This document shows, piece after piece, positions 43,240 through 52,724 of a DNA stretch of 64,000 nt. Within the stretch, counting starts at the first letter, position 1; every line of letters begins with the position of its first letter. This DNA is from Pyrobaculum oguniense TE7. GTDB lineage: Archaea; Thermoproteota; Thermoprotei; Thermoproteales; Thermoproteaceae. The stretch is from the NCBI GenBank assembly GCA_000247545.1, contig CP003316.1:2265233-2329232 (forward strand), written 5' to 3'. Both the position numbers and the translations under genes were made by a program. Below the pieces are notes generated by a model. That model had not been told where the DNA came from. It searched no databases and saw nothing but the letters and a program-made list of their open reading frames with translations.

Positions 43240-43943
43240 ACACCAAGATATGTAGTAACTATTAGTGGATTTCGCATCAAAGATGCAGCATCTCCTTCTA
43301 GTACAATCTTGCCATTTTCAATGACATACGCTCTATCAGCAGTTTTTAGTACTATCTCTGCATTTTGATCGGCAATGAATATGGTTATTTTCTCTTCGTC
43401 TCTTATCTTCTTAATGATGTCGTATACTTGGTCAACTATCTTAGGTGCTAATCCTAATGTTGGCTCATCGACAAGTACTAACTTAGGACGAGACATTAAC
43501 GCCCTTGCGATGACCAGCATCTGTTGTTCACCGCCGCTTAATTGGGAAGCAAATAATTTCCTCCTTTCCTTTAAACGCGGAAATAAATTATAGACAAATT
43601 CTAATGCCTCCTTTCTTCTATTCCAATTGCCTACCACTGAGCCCATTAGGAGATTTTCCTCTACCGTTAAATAGGGAAATACTTTCCGTCCTTCAGGTAC
43701 GACTGAGATACCTGCCTTTATTCTTGCAGTGATACTTAAGTTCGTAATGTCGCGCCCTTCCATTAATATTATACCTTTTTCTGGTTTAACAAAACCAATA
43801 ATAGAATTTATAGTAGTCGTTTTACCAGCCCCGTTGGGGCCTATTAAACCTACAATTTCACCTTTGTTCACATCAACGTTTACTCCCCAGAGTGCCTTTA
43901 ATTTTCCATACCTTACTTCGAGATTCTTAACAGACAACATCAT
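43236..43943 (-). CDS. livF: Liv-type ABC transporter ATPase LivF
   Basis: This 235-residue ATPase has Walker A GPNGAGKTT, signature LSGGEQQML and Walker B LVLVDEPTLGLAP. VPEGRKVFPYLTVEENL is typical of LivF. It overlaps livG and the CoA-transferase gene by 4 bp each. It energises the LivHM permease encoded 5 kb downstream. Confidence 0.93.
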   Translation of the reverse strand: MMLSVKNLEVRYGKLKALWGVNVDVNKGEIVGLIGPNGAGKTTTINSIIGFVKPEKGIILMEGRDITNLSITARIKAGISVVPEGRKVFPYLTVEENLLMGSVVGNWNRRKEALEFVYNLFPRLKERRKLFASQLSGGEQQMLVIARALMSRPKLVLVDEPTLGLAPKIVDQVYDIIKKIRDEEKITIFIADQNAEIVLKTADRAYVIENGKIVLEGDAASLMRNPLIVTTYLGV

Positions 43944-44680
43944 ATTGCCACCATTCGTTTACCAGTATACGCTTCTATAACAACTGGATTTTCAGCCACC
44001 TCTTTTGGACTACCTTCTGCAATAATCTTACCGTAGTGCATTACAACTACCCTATCTACTGTTTTCATAACTAATTTTAATACATGTTCTATCCATATAA
44101 TAGTTAAATCAAGTTGCTCTTTTATATTAATAATAAGCTTCCTCACCTTCTCCGCCTCAGCTGGGTTAAGGCCCGCCATGACTTCGTCTATTAATAACAA
44201 CTTAGGTCTCAAGGCGAGAGCACGAGCTAGTTCCAGAAGGCGCAATTCGTACAAGGGCATATCTTTAGCCAAAACATCTCTGCGTCTCAGCAGGCCTACA
44301 AGGTCGAGGTAGTAGATTGCCTCTGCTACCGCTTCATATAGCGACATATTTTTTGCATCCTCTCTACCAAGAACGGCGTAAGCAACATTGAGAAGTGCCG
44401 TCATATTAGACACTAACCTGGGATTTTGGAAAGTCCTAGCTATGCCCAATTTTGCACGTATATATGGAGGTTTTGTAGTAACATCACTCCCGTTAAATAA
44501 TATTTCTCCCCTATCAGGTTTGTAGAAACCTGATATAATATTTACAAGTGTAGTTTTGCCAGCCCCGTTTGGTCCTATAAGCCCTATGATTTCCCCCTTT
44601 TCTACTCTCATACTTACTCCGTCAACCGCCTTTACACCGCCAAAGCTCTTGTAAACATCGGTTAGGGTAAGTAAGGCCAT
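43940..44680 (-). CDS. livG: Liv-type ABC transporter ATPase LivG
   Basis: This 246-residue ATPase has Walker A GPNGAGKTT and Walker B LLLIDEVMAGLNPAE, with the LivG-specific GIARTFQNPRLVSNMTALLNV. The signature motif reads MPLYELRLLELARAL, where LSxGQ is usual: YELRL replaces SGGQQ, an unusual change. The H-loop (IEHVLKLVM) is normal. It starts 4 bp after the SDR stop and so belongs to the same transcript. Confidence 0.92.
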   Translation of the reverse strand: MALLTLTDVYKSFGGVKAVDGVSMRVEKGEIIGLIGPNGAGKTTLVNIISGFYKPDRGEILFNGSDVTTKPPYIRAKLGIARTFQNPRLVSNMTALLNVAYAVLGREDAKNMSLYEAVAEAIYYLDLVGLLRRRDVLAKDMPLYELRLLELARALALRPKLLLIDEVMAGLNPAEAEKVRKLIINIKEQLDLTIIWIEHVLKLVMKTVDRVVVMHYGKIIAEGSPKEVAENPVVIEAYTGKRMVAI

Positions 44681-44684
44681 GAAA

Positions 44685-45425
44685 TTAGGTAATTCTGCTC
44701 TTAAGCAATTCTCCGGAATCGATTACTATTACTTGACCAGTTATTGTAGGTATTTTTACTAACATCCAGACAACCTCTGCAACATCCTCCGGAGTTACCA
44801 TTCTCTCCAACAAAGTGTGTTTTTTTGCAAATTCCTCTTCAGACATTCCTAGTAATTTTACTAGGCTCTCACCCATTTTTGTTTTGACAACGCCGGGAGC
44901 CACGGCGTTTACGCGAATTCGCGGCGCTAACTCCATTGCGAGTGCTTGTGTTAAATTAAGTATGGCGGCCTTTGCAGCGCTGTATATAGATAATCCTACA
45001 AAAGGCCTAATTCCTGCTATAGATGCTATATTTATTATAGAACCCTCTTTCATTACTTTAGCCGCTTCTTGTGTACAATAAATTACTGATTTAAGAGAAA
45101 CTTCTAGTTGTTTATCTATAAGCCTATCATCGGCATTAAGAAACAGCGAAAAAAGGCCAAGACCAGCGTTGTTCACAAGTACGTCTAACCCGCCGAAGTT
45201 ATTCACCGCCGCTTGAACTACATTACGGCAACCTTCTCTTGTGGCGACGTCAGCTAATACAACAACGCCATTTCCGCCTACCTCTTTGACATTTTTCAAA
45301 GTTTCTTCTGCTTCTTCTTTGCCTTTCTTTGCATTTACTACTACATTCCAACCCTCCTTTGCAAATCTAATTGCAACAGCCCTGCCTATTCCCCGACCTG
45401 AGCCGGTAACAACAACAGTAGGCAT
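44685..45425 (-). CDS. Short-chain dehydrogenase/reductase
   Basis: This 246-residue SDR has the cofactor motif TGSGRGIG, NNAG, and the active site Ser-Tyr-Lys (SIAGIRPFVGLSIYSAAKAA). Loss of the acidic residue after beta-2 (NAKKGKEE) suggests NADP(H) rather than NAD. In this cluster it probably oxidises or reduces a 3-hydroxy or 3-oxoacyl-CoA; the exact substrate is unknown. It is separated from the thioesterase by 3 bp. Confidence 0.9.
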   Translation of the reverse strand: MPTVVVTGSGRGIGRAVAIRFAKEGWNVVVNAKKGKEEAEETLKNVKEVGGNGVVVLADVATREGCRNVVQAAVNNFGGLDVLVNNAGLGLFSLFLNADDRLIDKQLEVSLKSVIYCTQEAAKVMKEGSIINIASIAGIRPFVGLSIYSAAKAAILNLTQALAMELAPRIRVNAVAPGVVKTKMGESLVKLLGMSEEEFAKKHTLLERMVTPEDVAEVVWMLVKIPTITGQVIVIDSGELLKSRIT

Positions 45426-45428
45426 AAG

Positions 45429-45833
45429 TTATGGATTAACAACAGTTAAATTTTTTTCTAACCGAGTTCTTACATCATCTGGAACTTTTAATTTATTGCC
45501 TAGTTTATTTATAAAAACGTATACGATTTTGCCTTGAGATTTAAGTTCCCCATTTCCATATATAGAAAAGTTAAAAGACATACTAGTGTTACCTATTTTA
45601 TCTAGGTTTATATCGACTTCACAGATTTCTCCGTATCTAAGAGGTTTTTTGAAATCTATTTCAGAATGTACTACTGCGATGTATACGCCTTGCTTCTCAA
45701 GCGCTAATACGTCAACCCCACATGCCTTAAGGAACTTTCCTACGGCCTCGTCCGCGTATACTAGGTGTCGAGCGAAATAAATCAATCCCATTTGGTCAGT
45801 GTCCGCGTAGCGTAGCTCTACGGCGAATCTCAT
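45429..45833 (-). CDS. Acyl-CoA thioesterase (4-hydroxybenzoyl-CoA thioesterase-like hotdog)
   Basis: This 134-residue single hotdog domain shows the catalytic Asp block RYADTDQMGLIYFARHLVYADEA, characteristic of the 4HBT family, and IDFKKPLRYGEICEVDI. It hydrolyses an acyl-CoA thioester, perhaps releasing CoA from dead-end intermediates. It overlaps the crotonase gene by 4 bp. Confidence 0.88.
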   Translation of the reverse strand: MRFAVELRYADTDQMGLIYFARHLVYADEAVGKFLKACGVDVLALEKQGVYIAVVHSEIDFKKPLRYGEICEVDINLDKIGNTSMSFNFSIYGNGELKSQGKIVYVFINKLGNKLKVPDDVRTRLEKNLTVVNP

Positions 45834-46621
45834 CTACCCTTGAAAACAGGCTGTCTCTTCTCAACAAATGCCCTCACGCCTTCTTTATGATCCTCAGACC
45901 TAGCCGCCTTTTCTTGCATTTCCATTTCAATATCATAAGCGAAAGCAAAGTCTTTTAGTATTGTCATGTTTATTACTTGCTTCGCTAAAGCGTAGGCATA
46001 TGTAGGGCCTTCTGCATATTTCCTTGCCAAGTTTATAGTGGCTTCTTCAAATTTTTCGTCGTCAACTAAGTAGTCTACTAATCCTAGTTTATATGCTTCT
46101 TCTGCGGTGATTTCTCTATTAGTTGCGTAGATGTCGAATATTCTACCAGGAGGGAGATATTTCGACAAGAGGTAGATCAAACCGCCGTCGGGGATTAGGC
46201 CTATTCTCCCAAATGCGGGGATGAAGCGGGCAGATTTAGTGGCTATTCGTATATCACATGCCAAGGCAAGCGCTATTCCTATCCCAGCAACTACGCCATT
46301 TATAGCGGCAATTACGGGCTTGGGCATTTCTCTTATAGCCTCAAAAACCTTCTTCCTTCTCATTAGGCCGCTTCTAAAATCGGGTACTCTGCCCGATGCA
46401 TAGGCCTCGGCGAAGTCTCTCACGTCTTGGCCCGAACTAAACGCTCTTCCGGCACCTCTTAAAACCACAGCTCGTATCTCCGGGTCGTTTCTTGCTGTTA
46501 GTAACGCTTGGTGAAGCTCCTCGTCCATTACAGAATTTAGCGCATTTAAAACCTCAGGCCGGTTCATAATAATGTACGCTACATTGTTTTCTTTCCTGTA
46601 GATAACTGTTTTTAACTCCAT
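45830..46621 (-). CDS. Crotonase-family enoyl-CoA hydratase/isomerase (PaaG-like active site)
   Basis: This 263-residue protein keeps the CoA-binding and oxyanion blocks (GAGRAFSSGQDVRDF, INGVVAGIGIALALACDI). In ordinary hydratases two glutamates act at QPEINLG and in the following helix. Here the first site reads PAFGRIGLIPDGG and the second position is Asp (RIFDIYATN). The IGLIPDGG pattern resembles PaaG-type isomerases, so an isomerase or ring-modifying role is more likely than simple hydration. It has its own box A in the 37-bp gap before it (about 46640-46650). Confidence 0.85.
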   Translation of the reverse strand: MELKTVIYRKENNVAYIIMNRPEVLNALNSVMDEELHQALLTARNDPEIRAVVLRGAGRAFSSGQDVRDFAEAYASGRVPDFRSGLMRRKKVFEAIREMPKPVIAAINGVVAGIGIALALACDIRIATKSARFIPAFGRIGLIPDGGLIYLLSKYLPPGRIFDIYATNREITAEEAYKLGLVDYLVDDEKFEEATINLARKYAEGPTYAYALAKQVINMTILKDFAFAYDIEMEMQEKAARSEDHKEGVRAFVEKRQPVFKGR

Positions 46622-46658
46622 TAAGTGACTAGAAAAAGGTCTTTTTTTATCTTTTATT

Positions 46659-47705
46659 CTATATCTTTAATACTGCTCTGCCAACTATTTTTCCCTCTTC
46701 AAGTTCTTTGAATATTGTATTAATTTCGGATAGGTCGGCTATCATTGTTATGTGACTTTTCACTTTACCCGCCACGACGAGGTTAAAAAGCTCCTCAAAT
46801 TCGTGAGTAACCCCCACCACGCTTCCAAATACCCTTATGCCCATCCCGACGACTGTTAAGGGATATAGTGGAATGACACCCTCTTTAACGTCTGGTAAGC
46901 CAACAGAAACTAAGGCTCCTAGGGGTCGGAGCATCATAAGTCCTAATTCGTAACCTGCGATTTTTGGAGTAAATACCACAGAGGCATACACGCCGCCGAA
47001 CTTCTCCTTTGCGAATTTCTCTGCGCTCTTAGCGTCAATTGCGTAGTCCGCCCCAATTTTTTCAACAAATTTTACTCTGTCCTCTCCGACATCTACTCCT
47101 AATACGACATATCCAAAAGCCTTAGCAATCTGTACGGCGTAGTGGCCCAAGCCGCCGGCAGCCCCAATTATGGCAATTGGTTTTCCGGGAGGTATCCTCG
47201 CCTCTGTTACTAATTTCCTAATTGCGCCGTACGCTGTGACGCCGGCGCACATAAGCGGGGCTGCCTCTACATCGCCTATTTCTTTGGGGATCTTTGGAGC
47301 TGCCTTCTCGTGTATTATCGCGTATTCGGCATGTGTGCCATTTACGTGGACAGAGGTATTCACGGCATGTGGACACCAATGCGGATACCCACTTAGGCAG
47401 GACTCACATGCGCCGCACCAGCTGTTCATCCACGGCACGCCAACTCTATCGCCTTTTCTCAATCTAGAGACTCCGAGTCCAACCTCTTCAACAACACCAA
47501 TGCCTTCATGGCCTAATATCCTAACGCCGTGTTTCTCCATGATGTACTTGACAGAAGACCAGTCGCCTTTCCATTGATGTATGTCAGTGTGGCAAACACC
47601 TGAGGCGTGTATTCTAACCAAGACCTCGCCAGGTCCAGGCTCAGGCTTTGGCACATCTTCTATTGACAGGGGCTTTCCCCATTCTTTAATAACAGCAGCT
47701 CTCAT
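46659..47705 (-). CDS. Zinc-dependent alcohol dehydrogenase (MDR family)
   Basis: This 348-residue medium-chain dehydrogenase has catalytic zinc ligands in GVCHTDIHQW and GHEGIG. The structural zinc cysteines are in WCGACESCLSGYPHWC, and the Rossmann motif is GAAGGLGHYAVQIAKAFGY. It resembles propanol-preferring tetrameric ADHs. It is placed within the beta-oxidation cluster, 3 bp after the DUF35 gene, so it may oxidise an alcohol precursor of the acid. That is inference. Confidence 0.92.
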   Translation of the reverse strand: MRAAVIKEWGKPLSIEDVPKPEPGPGEVLVRIHASGVCHTDIHQWKGDWSSVKYIMEKHGVRILGHEGIGVVEEVGLGVSRLRKGDRVGVPWMNSWCGACESCLSGYPHWCPHAVNTSVHVNGTHAEYAIIHEKAAPKIPKEIGDVEAAPLMCAGVTAYGAIRKLVTEARIPPGKPIAIIGAAGGLGHYAVQIAKAFGYVVLGVDVGEDRVKFVEKIGADYAIDAKSAEKFAKEKFGGVYASVVFTPKIAGYELGLMMLRPLGALVSVGLPDVKEGVIPLYPLTVVGMGIRVFGSVVGVTHEFEELFNLVVAGKVKSHITMIADLSEINTIFKELEEGKIVGRAVLKI

Positions 47706-47708
47706 ATT

Positions 47709-48164
47709 TTATGTACAACTTAGATCCCTTAAATAGATAATATGTCTATCTTTTATAACGCGAATAGTGAGTTCAACTCTATTGCCAACTTTTACGCATT
47801 TTTCATCAGGTGGATCTACCCAACCCATTACCCTTACGCCATTTTCAAGTGTCGCGATGCCAATTACGTAGGGGTCGACGTCGTCAAAGCCTTGTGGGCG
47901 TGCATATACTTTAGTGAACGCCTCTAGTACTCCGAATTTTGGTAGCTCTACCCACTCCATGTCTGAGCTAAAATCGTCTGAACAATCCGCCTGTGGAGGG
48001 AAGTAAATCCTCCCGCATTTTTTACACCTAGTGGCGAAGATTTTTCCCTCTTTTAATCCTTCCCAGAATTTGTAAGTTTTTTGTATAGGTATTTTATGTT
48101 TATATATTAACGGTACGGAGTCAATAGTTGGCCCTTCTATTTTTGTGTATTTGCGTGTGCTCAT
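47709..48164 (-). CDS. DUF35 OB-fold / zinc-ribbon acyl-CoA-associated protein
   Basis: This 151-residue protein has an N-terminal helix, a rubredoxin-like zinc ribbon (ATRCKKCGRIYFPPQADC) and an OB-fold (FGVLEAFTKVYARPQGFDDVDPYVIGIATL). The fourth zinc ligand, usually Cys, is Asp here (CSDDF). DUF35 proteins act as partners of SCP-x-type thiolases; the gene overlaps that thiolase by 4 bp, so they are surely one enzyme complex. A similar pair ends the benzylsuccinate beta-oxidation operons (BbsA/BbsB). Confidence 0.9.
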   Translation of the reverse strand: MSTRKYTKIEGPTIDSVPLIYKHKIPIQKTYKFWEGLKEGKIFATRCKKCGRIYFPPQADCSDDFSSDMEWVELPKFGVLEAFTKVYARPQGFDDVDPYVIGIATLENGVRVMGWVDPPDEKCVKVGNRVELTIRVIKDRHIIYLRDLSCT

Positions 48165-49324
48165 CGCCTTAAAACCACGACGTATGATACAGGTCCCACG
48201 CCTGCGACGTTATGCGCAAGCGCTATGTATTTCTTGAGCGGGGCCTGTCTTGGTCCCGATCTTTCTTCTCTGAGTTGTTTGGTAAGTTCATATATCATTC
48301 CCAGCCCCGTAGCACCAAGCGGATGTCCTTTGGCTTTTAGACCACCGTCTATATTCACGGCCACTTTGCCGCCTGCGTAGGTTTGTCCTTCTGCAATTAG
48401 CTTAGGCCCTTCGCCCTTTTTAACAAATCCCAAATCCTCGTAGGCGATTATCTCTGCAATTGTAAACGCATCGTGGACGTTGGCAACTTCTACATCTCTG
48501 GGCTCAATTCCGGCTTTTTTATATGCCATCTCTGCGGCTAATCTCGTAGCTTGGAATGTTGTATAATCCTTTCGCCGGGTTAGCAATGGCGTATCGTTTG
48601 CATAACCAATTCCCGCTATCCAGACCGGGGTGTCGATCTTGTATTTTCTCACTGCGTCCTCGGATGCCAGTATGGCCGCAGCTGTGCCATCACTTATAGG
48701 TGAAGAGTCAAGTAGTTTTATGGGCCAGGCTATGGGCCTAGACTTAAGCACCTCCTCTACTGTGACTGTGTGTTGGAAATGAGCTTTGGGATTTAGCGAG
48801 CCGTAGTAGTGATTCTTAACTGCTACAAGCGCCATGTGCTCCTCCGTAGTGCCGAATTTGGCCATATGCGCGGTTGCGTACAGCGCATACCCCGCGGGCA
48901 TTGTAGTTCCGTAGAAGTGGAACTCCCAGAGATAATTCCCCGCCCTTCCGCCTACTGCTAATGAGGTGGGCGTATCGACCTCAGTCATTTTCTCAACGCC
49001 TACTGCTAGGACAACTTCGGCGCTTCCGCTAGCTATTAGATTGTACCCAACAGTCAACGCCACAAGGCCTGTGGCGCACGCCATTTCCACTCTAATAGGC
49101 CCCTTGGGGGTCATTCCTATGTAGTCGTTTACAGGTTGCGCTGGCATTAGCTCATATCCTCTTGTGCCAACATTGCCCACTACGCTTATGTCAACATCTC
49201 TTTGGGTAACACCCGCGTCTTCTAAAGCTTCTTTAACAGCTTCCCACGCAAGTTCTTGCATTGTCACATCGCTACGTACGCCGTAAAGAGATTGACCAAC
49301 CCCGATTACCGCTACTCTTCTCAT
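48161..49324 (-). CDS. Thiolase, SCP-x type (acyl-CoA acyltransferase)
   Basis: This 387-residue thiolase has the nucleophilic cysteine in MACATGLVAL and the histidine in KGHPLGATGLG. It lacks the second cysteine motif of classic thiolases (the C-terminus reads AHNVAGVGPVSYVVVL). That pattern is normal for the DUF35-dependent class. It lies directly after the acyl-CoA dehydrogenase and upstream of its DUF35 partner. It would cleave a 3-oxoacyl-CoA in the last step of the pathway. Confidence 0.92.
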   Translation of the reverse strand: MRRVAVIGVGQSLYGVRSDVTMQELAWEAVKEALEDAGVTQRDVDISVVGNVGTRGYELMPAQPVNDYIGMTPKGPIRVEMACATGLVALTVGYNLIASGSAEVVLAVGVEKMTEVDTPTSLAVGGRAGNYLWEFHFYGTTMPAGYALYATAHMAKFGTTEEHMALVAVKNHYYGSLNPKAHFQHTVTVEEVLKSRPIAWPIKLLDSSPISDGTAAAILASEDAVRKYKIDTPVWIAGIGYANDTPLLTRRKDYTTFQATRLAAEMAYKKAGIEPRDVEVANVHDAFTIAEIIAYEDLGFVKKGEGPKLIAEGQTYAGGKVAVNIDGGLKAKGHPLGATGLGMIYELTKQLREERSGPRQAPLKKYIALAHNVAGVGPVSYVVVLRR

Positions 49325-50539
49325 TTACAACTTGAAATATCCGCGCCTTACCGCATCTACAATAGTCAATAGATTAATCTCTGTGGTTCCCTCGTAGATA
49401 CGTGTCACTCTGTGATCTCTCCACGCTCTCTCTACTTCAAACTCTTCCATATAACCCCCTCCTCCTAAGATTTGAATTGCGTGATCTATAACTTTCGTAG
49501 CCGACTCTGTGACGAAGGTTTTAGTAATTGAAGATATTGCGGCCATGGTTCTTGGTTCTACTAATCCTTTGATGTAGTCGTCCAGTATGAGGTGTGCCCT
49601 ATACACAGCTAGCCTAGACAAGTCGATTAGCTGAATCATCTCTGCAAGTTTTTGTTGAATGAGTTGGTGTTCAATTATGGGCTTTCCAAATTGTATCCTT
49701 TTTTGCGCGTACTCAAATGCCTTGTCAAATGCGTTCAGCATCATTCCTAGTGCTACTGCACCGACGTGAGTACGCCCAATGTTTAGATATTGAAGCGCCC
49801 GGTAGAACCCCATGTTGTACTCCTTCTCGCCGCCGACTATGTTCTCCTTTGGCACTTTAACATTGTCAAGTCTTATCTCGCCTATTGGGGATCCTCTCTG
49901 CCCCATCTTCCCTTTCAGCGGCTTAATCTCGACGCCGGGCCAATCTGTGTGAATTAGAAACAACGTCTGCCCTCTGTATTTCTTTTCCGGCTCAGTCTGC
50001 GCAAGGACAATACCATATTCGGCAGTAGGGGCGTTTGTAATAAAAGTCTTTATGCCTTTTAAAATAAAGTAGTCGCCGTCCTTTTTAGCCACTGTAGAGA
50101 GCTCGGTGATGTCACTCCCGTGTTCTGGTTCGGTCAAGGCCAGGAAGAAAGTTTTCTCTCCTCGGACGACGGGGGGTATGTACTGTTTTTTCTGCTCCTC
50201 TGTCCCGAATAGGTACAAAACACCAAGGCCGAATGCTCCTGATAATATACACTGGCCTAGTGTGGTGTCAGCTCTGATTAGCTCTTCAGTTATAACAGCG
50301 CTCACTATTTCTGTACTAAACCCCGCACCGCCGTACTCTGTCGGAATTGTAGAACCAATTAGGCCTAGTTCACCCGCTTTTTTGTATAGATCCCAGGGAA
50401 AAGCCTCCTCTTTGTCTATTTTATGGGCCAGTTCTTTGGTAAAATACCTCTGCGCAAACTCTCTAGCTGTTTTACGAACTAAATCTACTTCTGATTTATA
50501 TTGCTCTGGAATTAAATAGGTATCTGTAATCTGAGACAT
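49325..50539 (-). CDS. Acyl-CoA dehydrogenase
   Basis: This 404-residue FAD enzyme shows LTEPEHGSDITEL and FITNAPTAEYG for FAD/substrate binding, and the catalytic Glu in RVTRIYEGTTEINL near the C-terminus. The ATG at 50539 lies about 24 bp from a TTTAAAAATC box, so a new transcript starts here. It introduces the double bond in beta-oxidation; EtfBA (29.8-31.4 kb) is the likely electron acceptor. Confidence 0.94.
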   Translation of the reverse strand: MSQITDTYLIPEQYKSEVDLVRKTAREFAQRYFTKELAHKIDKEEAFPWDLYKKAGELGLIGSTIPTEYGGAGFSTEIVSAVITEELIRADTTLGQCILSGAFGLGVLYLFGTEEQKKQYIPPVVRGEKTFFLALTEPEHGSDITELSTVAKKDGDYFILKGIKTFITNAPTAEYGIVLAQTEPEKKYRGQTLFLIHTDWPGVEIKPLKGKMGQRGSPIGEIRLDNVKVPKENIVGGEKEYNMGFYRALQYLNIGRTHVGAVALGMMLNAFDKAFEYAQKRIQFGKPIIEHQLIQQKLAEMIQLIDLSRLAVYRAHLILDDYIKGLVEPRTMAAISSITKTFVTESATKVIDHAIQILGGGGYMEEFEVERAWRDHRVTRIYEGTTEINLLTIVDAVRRGYFKL

Positions 50540-50577
50540 TAATAGTTGTAGTAAATAGATTTTTAAAGATTTCTCCT

Positions 50578-51783
50578 TTACGCCCTATGCAACACTATTG
50601 CGTGACCTTGTCCTCCCCCTACGCATGCTGTGGCTACGCCTATGTTTTTGCCCTTGTAGTTCAGAAGTCTTGCCAATGTGCCTACTAGTCTAGCGCCTGT
50701 TGCGCCAAGCGGATGTCCTATTGCAATAGCTCCTCCGTGGATGTTAACCTTATTTTCATCGAGGTTTAGCTCTCTAATTGCGTTTATAACAACGACTGCA
50801 AACGCCTCATTGATTTCCCACAAGTCTACATCGTCTACTCTTAGTCCTTTTTGTTTAAGCGCCTTTCTAACAGCCGGCACAGGTCCTTCGCCCATTACGG
50901 CGGGGTGTACGGCTGCCCAGCCTACAGATACGATTTCAGCTAAAGGCTTTATCCCTAGTTCGTGGACTTTTCTTTCCGACATTAAAACAACAAGAGTAGC
51001 ACCTGTGTTCATTGGCGACGAATTACCCGCCGTGATTACGCCATTTTCCTTAAAAGCCGGTGGAAGTTTTGCTAAGATCTCCAGACTAGTGTCCGGCCTC
51101 ACGCTGAGATCGCGATCTACAACAATCTTCTGACCCTCTTTGACTACTTCGACAGGCAACAGCTCATCTTTGAAGTAGCCCTCTTCGTATGCTTTAGCCG
51201 CAAGTTTGTGACTTCTATAAGCCCATCTATCCATATCCTCTCTTGAAATCTTTTTAACCTCGGCGAGTTTTTCAGCAGTTAAACCCATTACGTAACCTGT
51301 CTTCATATCGTAGATCCTTAGGTATTCTTCATCTTCTACAAGCTCCCTATGTCTTATGATGTAGGGATTCTGTGGACCCATTGGCACTCTAGACATGTGC
51401 TCATAACCACCTGCGATTACTATGTCGGAGTATCCCATTGCGATTTCCATAAACCCTATCTTGATAGCCTCAAGGCTCGAGGCGCATTGCATATCGACTG
51501 AGAGTGTGGGGATCGTAACGGGGAGTTTCGCGAAGAAAATCGGTATTCGGCCACCCATATTCCAATTATCACCTGCTTGTAATGCGCAACCGGTTATCAC
51601 TCTATCGATATCCTCTGGCTTGATGTTATATTCGCGAAGATCCTCTACGGCTTTTCTTAAAAGCATTGAGTATAGGACGGGGCCTTTTATGTCGTAATAA
51701 ACGTCGAATTTAGGATCGTCTCTCTTTACTCTAGAAAAGGGCACCCTTTTATAATAAACTAGGTATACTCGTTGAAGAGTCAT
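50578..51783 (-). CDS. Acetyl-CoA acetyltransferase (classic thiolase)
   Basis: This 401-residue thiolase has the nucleophile in MQCASSLEAIKIG, the His block HGGAIAIGHPLGATGAR, and the second Cys in CVGGGQGHAIVL, so the catalytic set is complete. It cleaves 3-oxoacyl-CoA to acetyl-CoA. It overlaps the esterase by 4 bp within a four-gene transcript that starts at 54689. Confidence 0.94.
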   Translation of the reverse strand: MTLQRVYLVYYKRVPFSRVKRDDPKFDVYYDIKGPVLYSMLLRKAVEDLREYNIKPEDIDRVITGCALQAGDNWNMGGRIPIFFAKLPVTIPTLSVDMQCASSLEAIKIGFMEIAMGYSDIVIAGGYEHMSRVPMGPQNPYIIRHRELVEDEEYLRIYDMKTGYVMGLTAEKLAEVKKISREDMDRWAYRSHKLAAKAYEEGYFKDELLPVEVVKEGQKIVVDRDLSVRPDTSLEILAKLPPAFKENGVITAGNSSPMNTGATLVVLMSERKVHELGIKPLAEIVSVGWAAVHPAVMGEGPVPAVRKALKQKGLRVDDVDLWEINEAFAVVVINAIRELNLDENKVNIHGGAIAIGHPLGATGARLVGTLARLLNYKGKNIGVATACVGGGQGHAIVLHRA

Positions 51784-52724
51784 GGCTCTTCAAACCGGGT
51801 TCTTATAGATATGGCGATTTGAGATATCGCTTCTTTTCCTTCTTCTAGTATTGGGTAGAAATTCACAAAACCGTGTATCACGCCATTATATCGCACTACT
51901 GTAGATCTTACGCCATTGACTTTAAGGTAGTATCCATATAGCTCGCCTTCGTCTCTCAGCGGGTCATATTCGGCGGTTATAATAAGAGCCGGCGGCAAGC
52001 CGCTCAGCTTTGCAAAAATTGGCGAAGCGTATGGACTGAACGCGTCCTCGAATTTTGATAGGTACTGTCTTCCGAACCAACTCATGAGATCTGATGTAAG
52101 AATAACGTATTCCTCTCCGCTGTACTCCACTCTTGAAATTGTGGGTGAAGCTGAGAGATTAACTGCGGGGTATATGAGGACTTGGTATTTTACGAAATCC
52201 TCCCCATGATCTCTTGCCATAATAGCAGTAACAGTAGCTAGATTGCCGCCCGCGGAGTCTCCCGCTACTGCTATTTTGCCATTGTCTATCCCGAGTTTGT
52301 CATAGTTGTCTGCAACCCACTTTGCAGATTCATAGGCGTCATGAACAGCAGCTGGGAATTTATGCTCAGGCGCTAGCCGGTAGTCAACTGAAACTACAAC
52401 AGCGCCGGAAAGCCTGGAGATTCTTCTACAGACATGATCGTGGGTTTCGATACTCCCAAGTACAAAGCCGCCTCCGTGGTAGAATACAACGGCCGGTAGC
52501 CTCTCCCTATCGCTAGGACGGTATATCCGCGCGCGGATTGTGCCCTCTTTTGTAGGTATAGTTATATCCTCTGTTTTGTAAATAGGTTCATTTGCCATTT
52601 TAACTAATAATTGTGATGACATATTGAACCCTTCTCTGAACTTATTTACATCTATATCAGGCTTAAATCTAAGTACTTTTGAAAGCTGTTCAAGTAGTTG
52701 TTTTACAGCTGGGCTAAGTGGCAT
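51780..52724 (-). CDS. Carboxylesterase of the hormone-sensitive lipase family (PestE-like)
   Basis: This 314-residue esterase has the HSL oxyanion motif HGGGFVLG, the nucleophile in GDSAGGN, Asp in EYDPLRDEG and His in VIHGFVN. It resembles the characterised esterase of Pyrobaculum calidifontis over most of its length (from memory). It overlaps both neighbours (4 and 11 bp). In this cluster it may free the acid from an ester; the natural substrate is unknown. Confidence 0.94.
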   Translation of the reverse strand: MPLSPAVKQLLEQLSKVLRFKPDIDVNKFREGFNMSSQLLVKMANEPIYKTEDITIPTKEGTIRARIYRPSDRERLPAVVFYHGGGFVLGSIETHDHVCRRISRLSGAVVVSVDYRLAPEHKFPAAVHDAYESAKWVADNYDKLGIDNGKIAVAGDSAGGNLATVTAIMARDHGEDFVKYQVLIYPAVNLSASPTISRVEYSGEEYVILTSDLMSWFGRQYLSKFEDAFSPYASPIFAKLSGLPPALIITAEYDPLRDEGELYGYYLKVNGVRSTVVRYNGVIHGFVNFYPILEEGKEAISQIAISIRTRFEEP

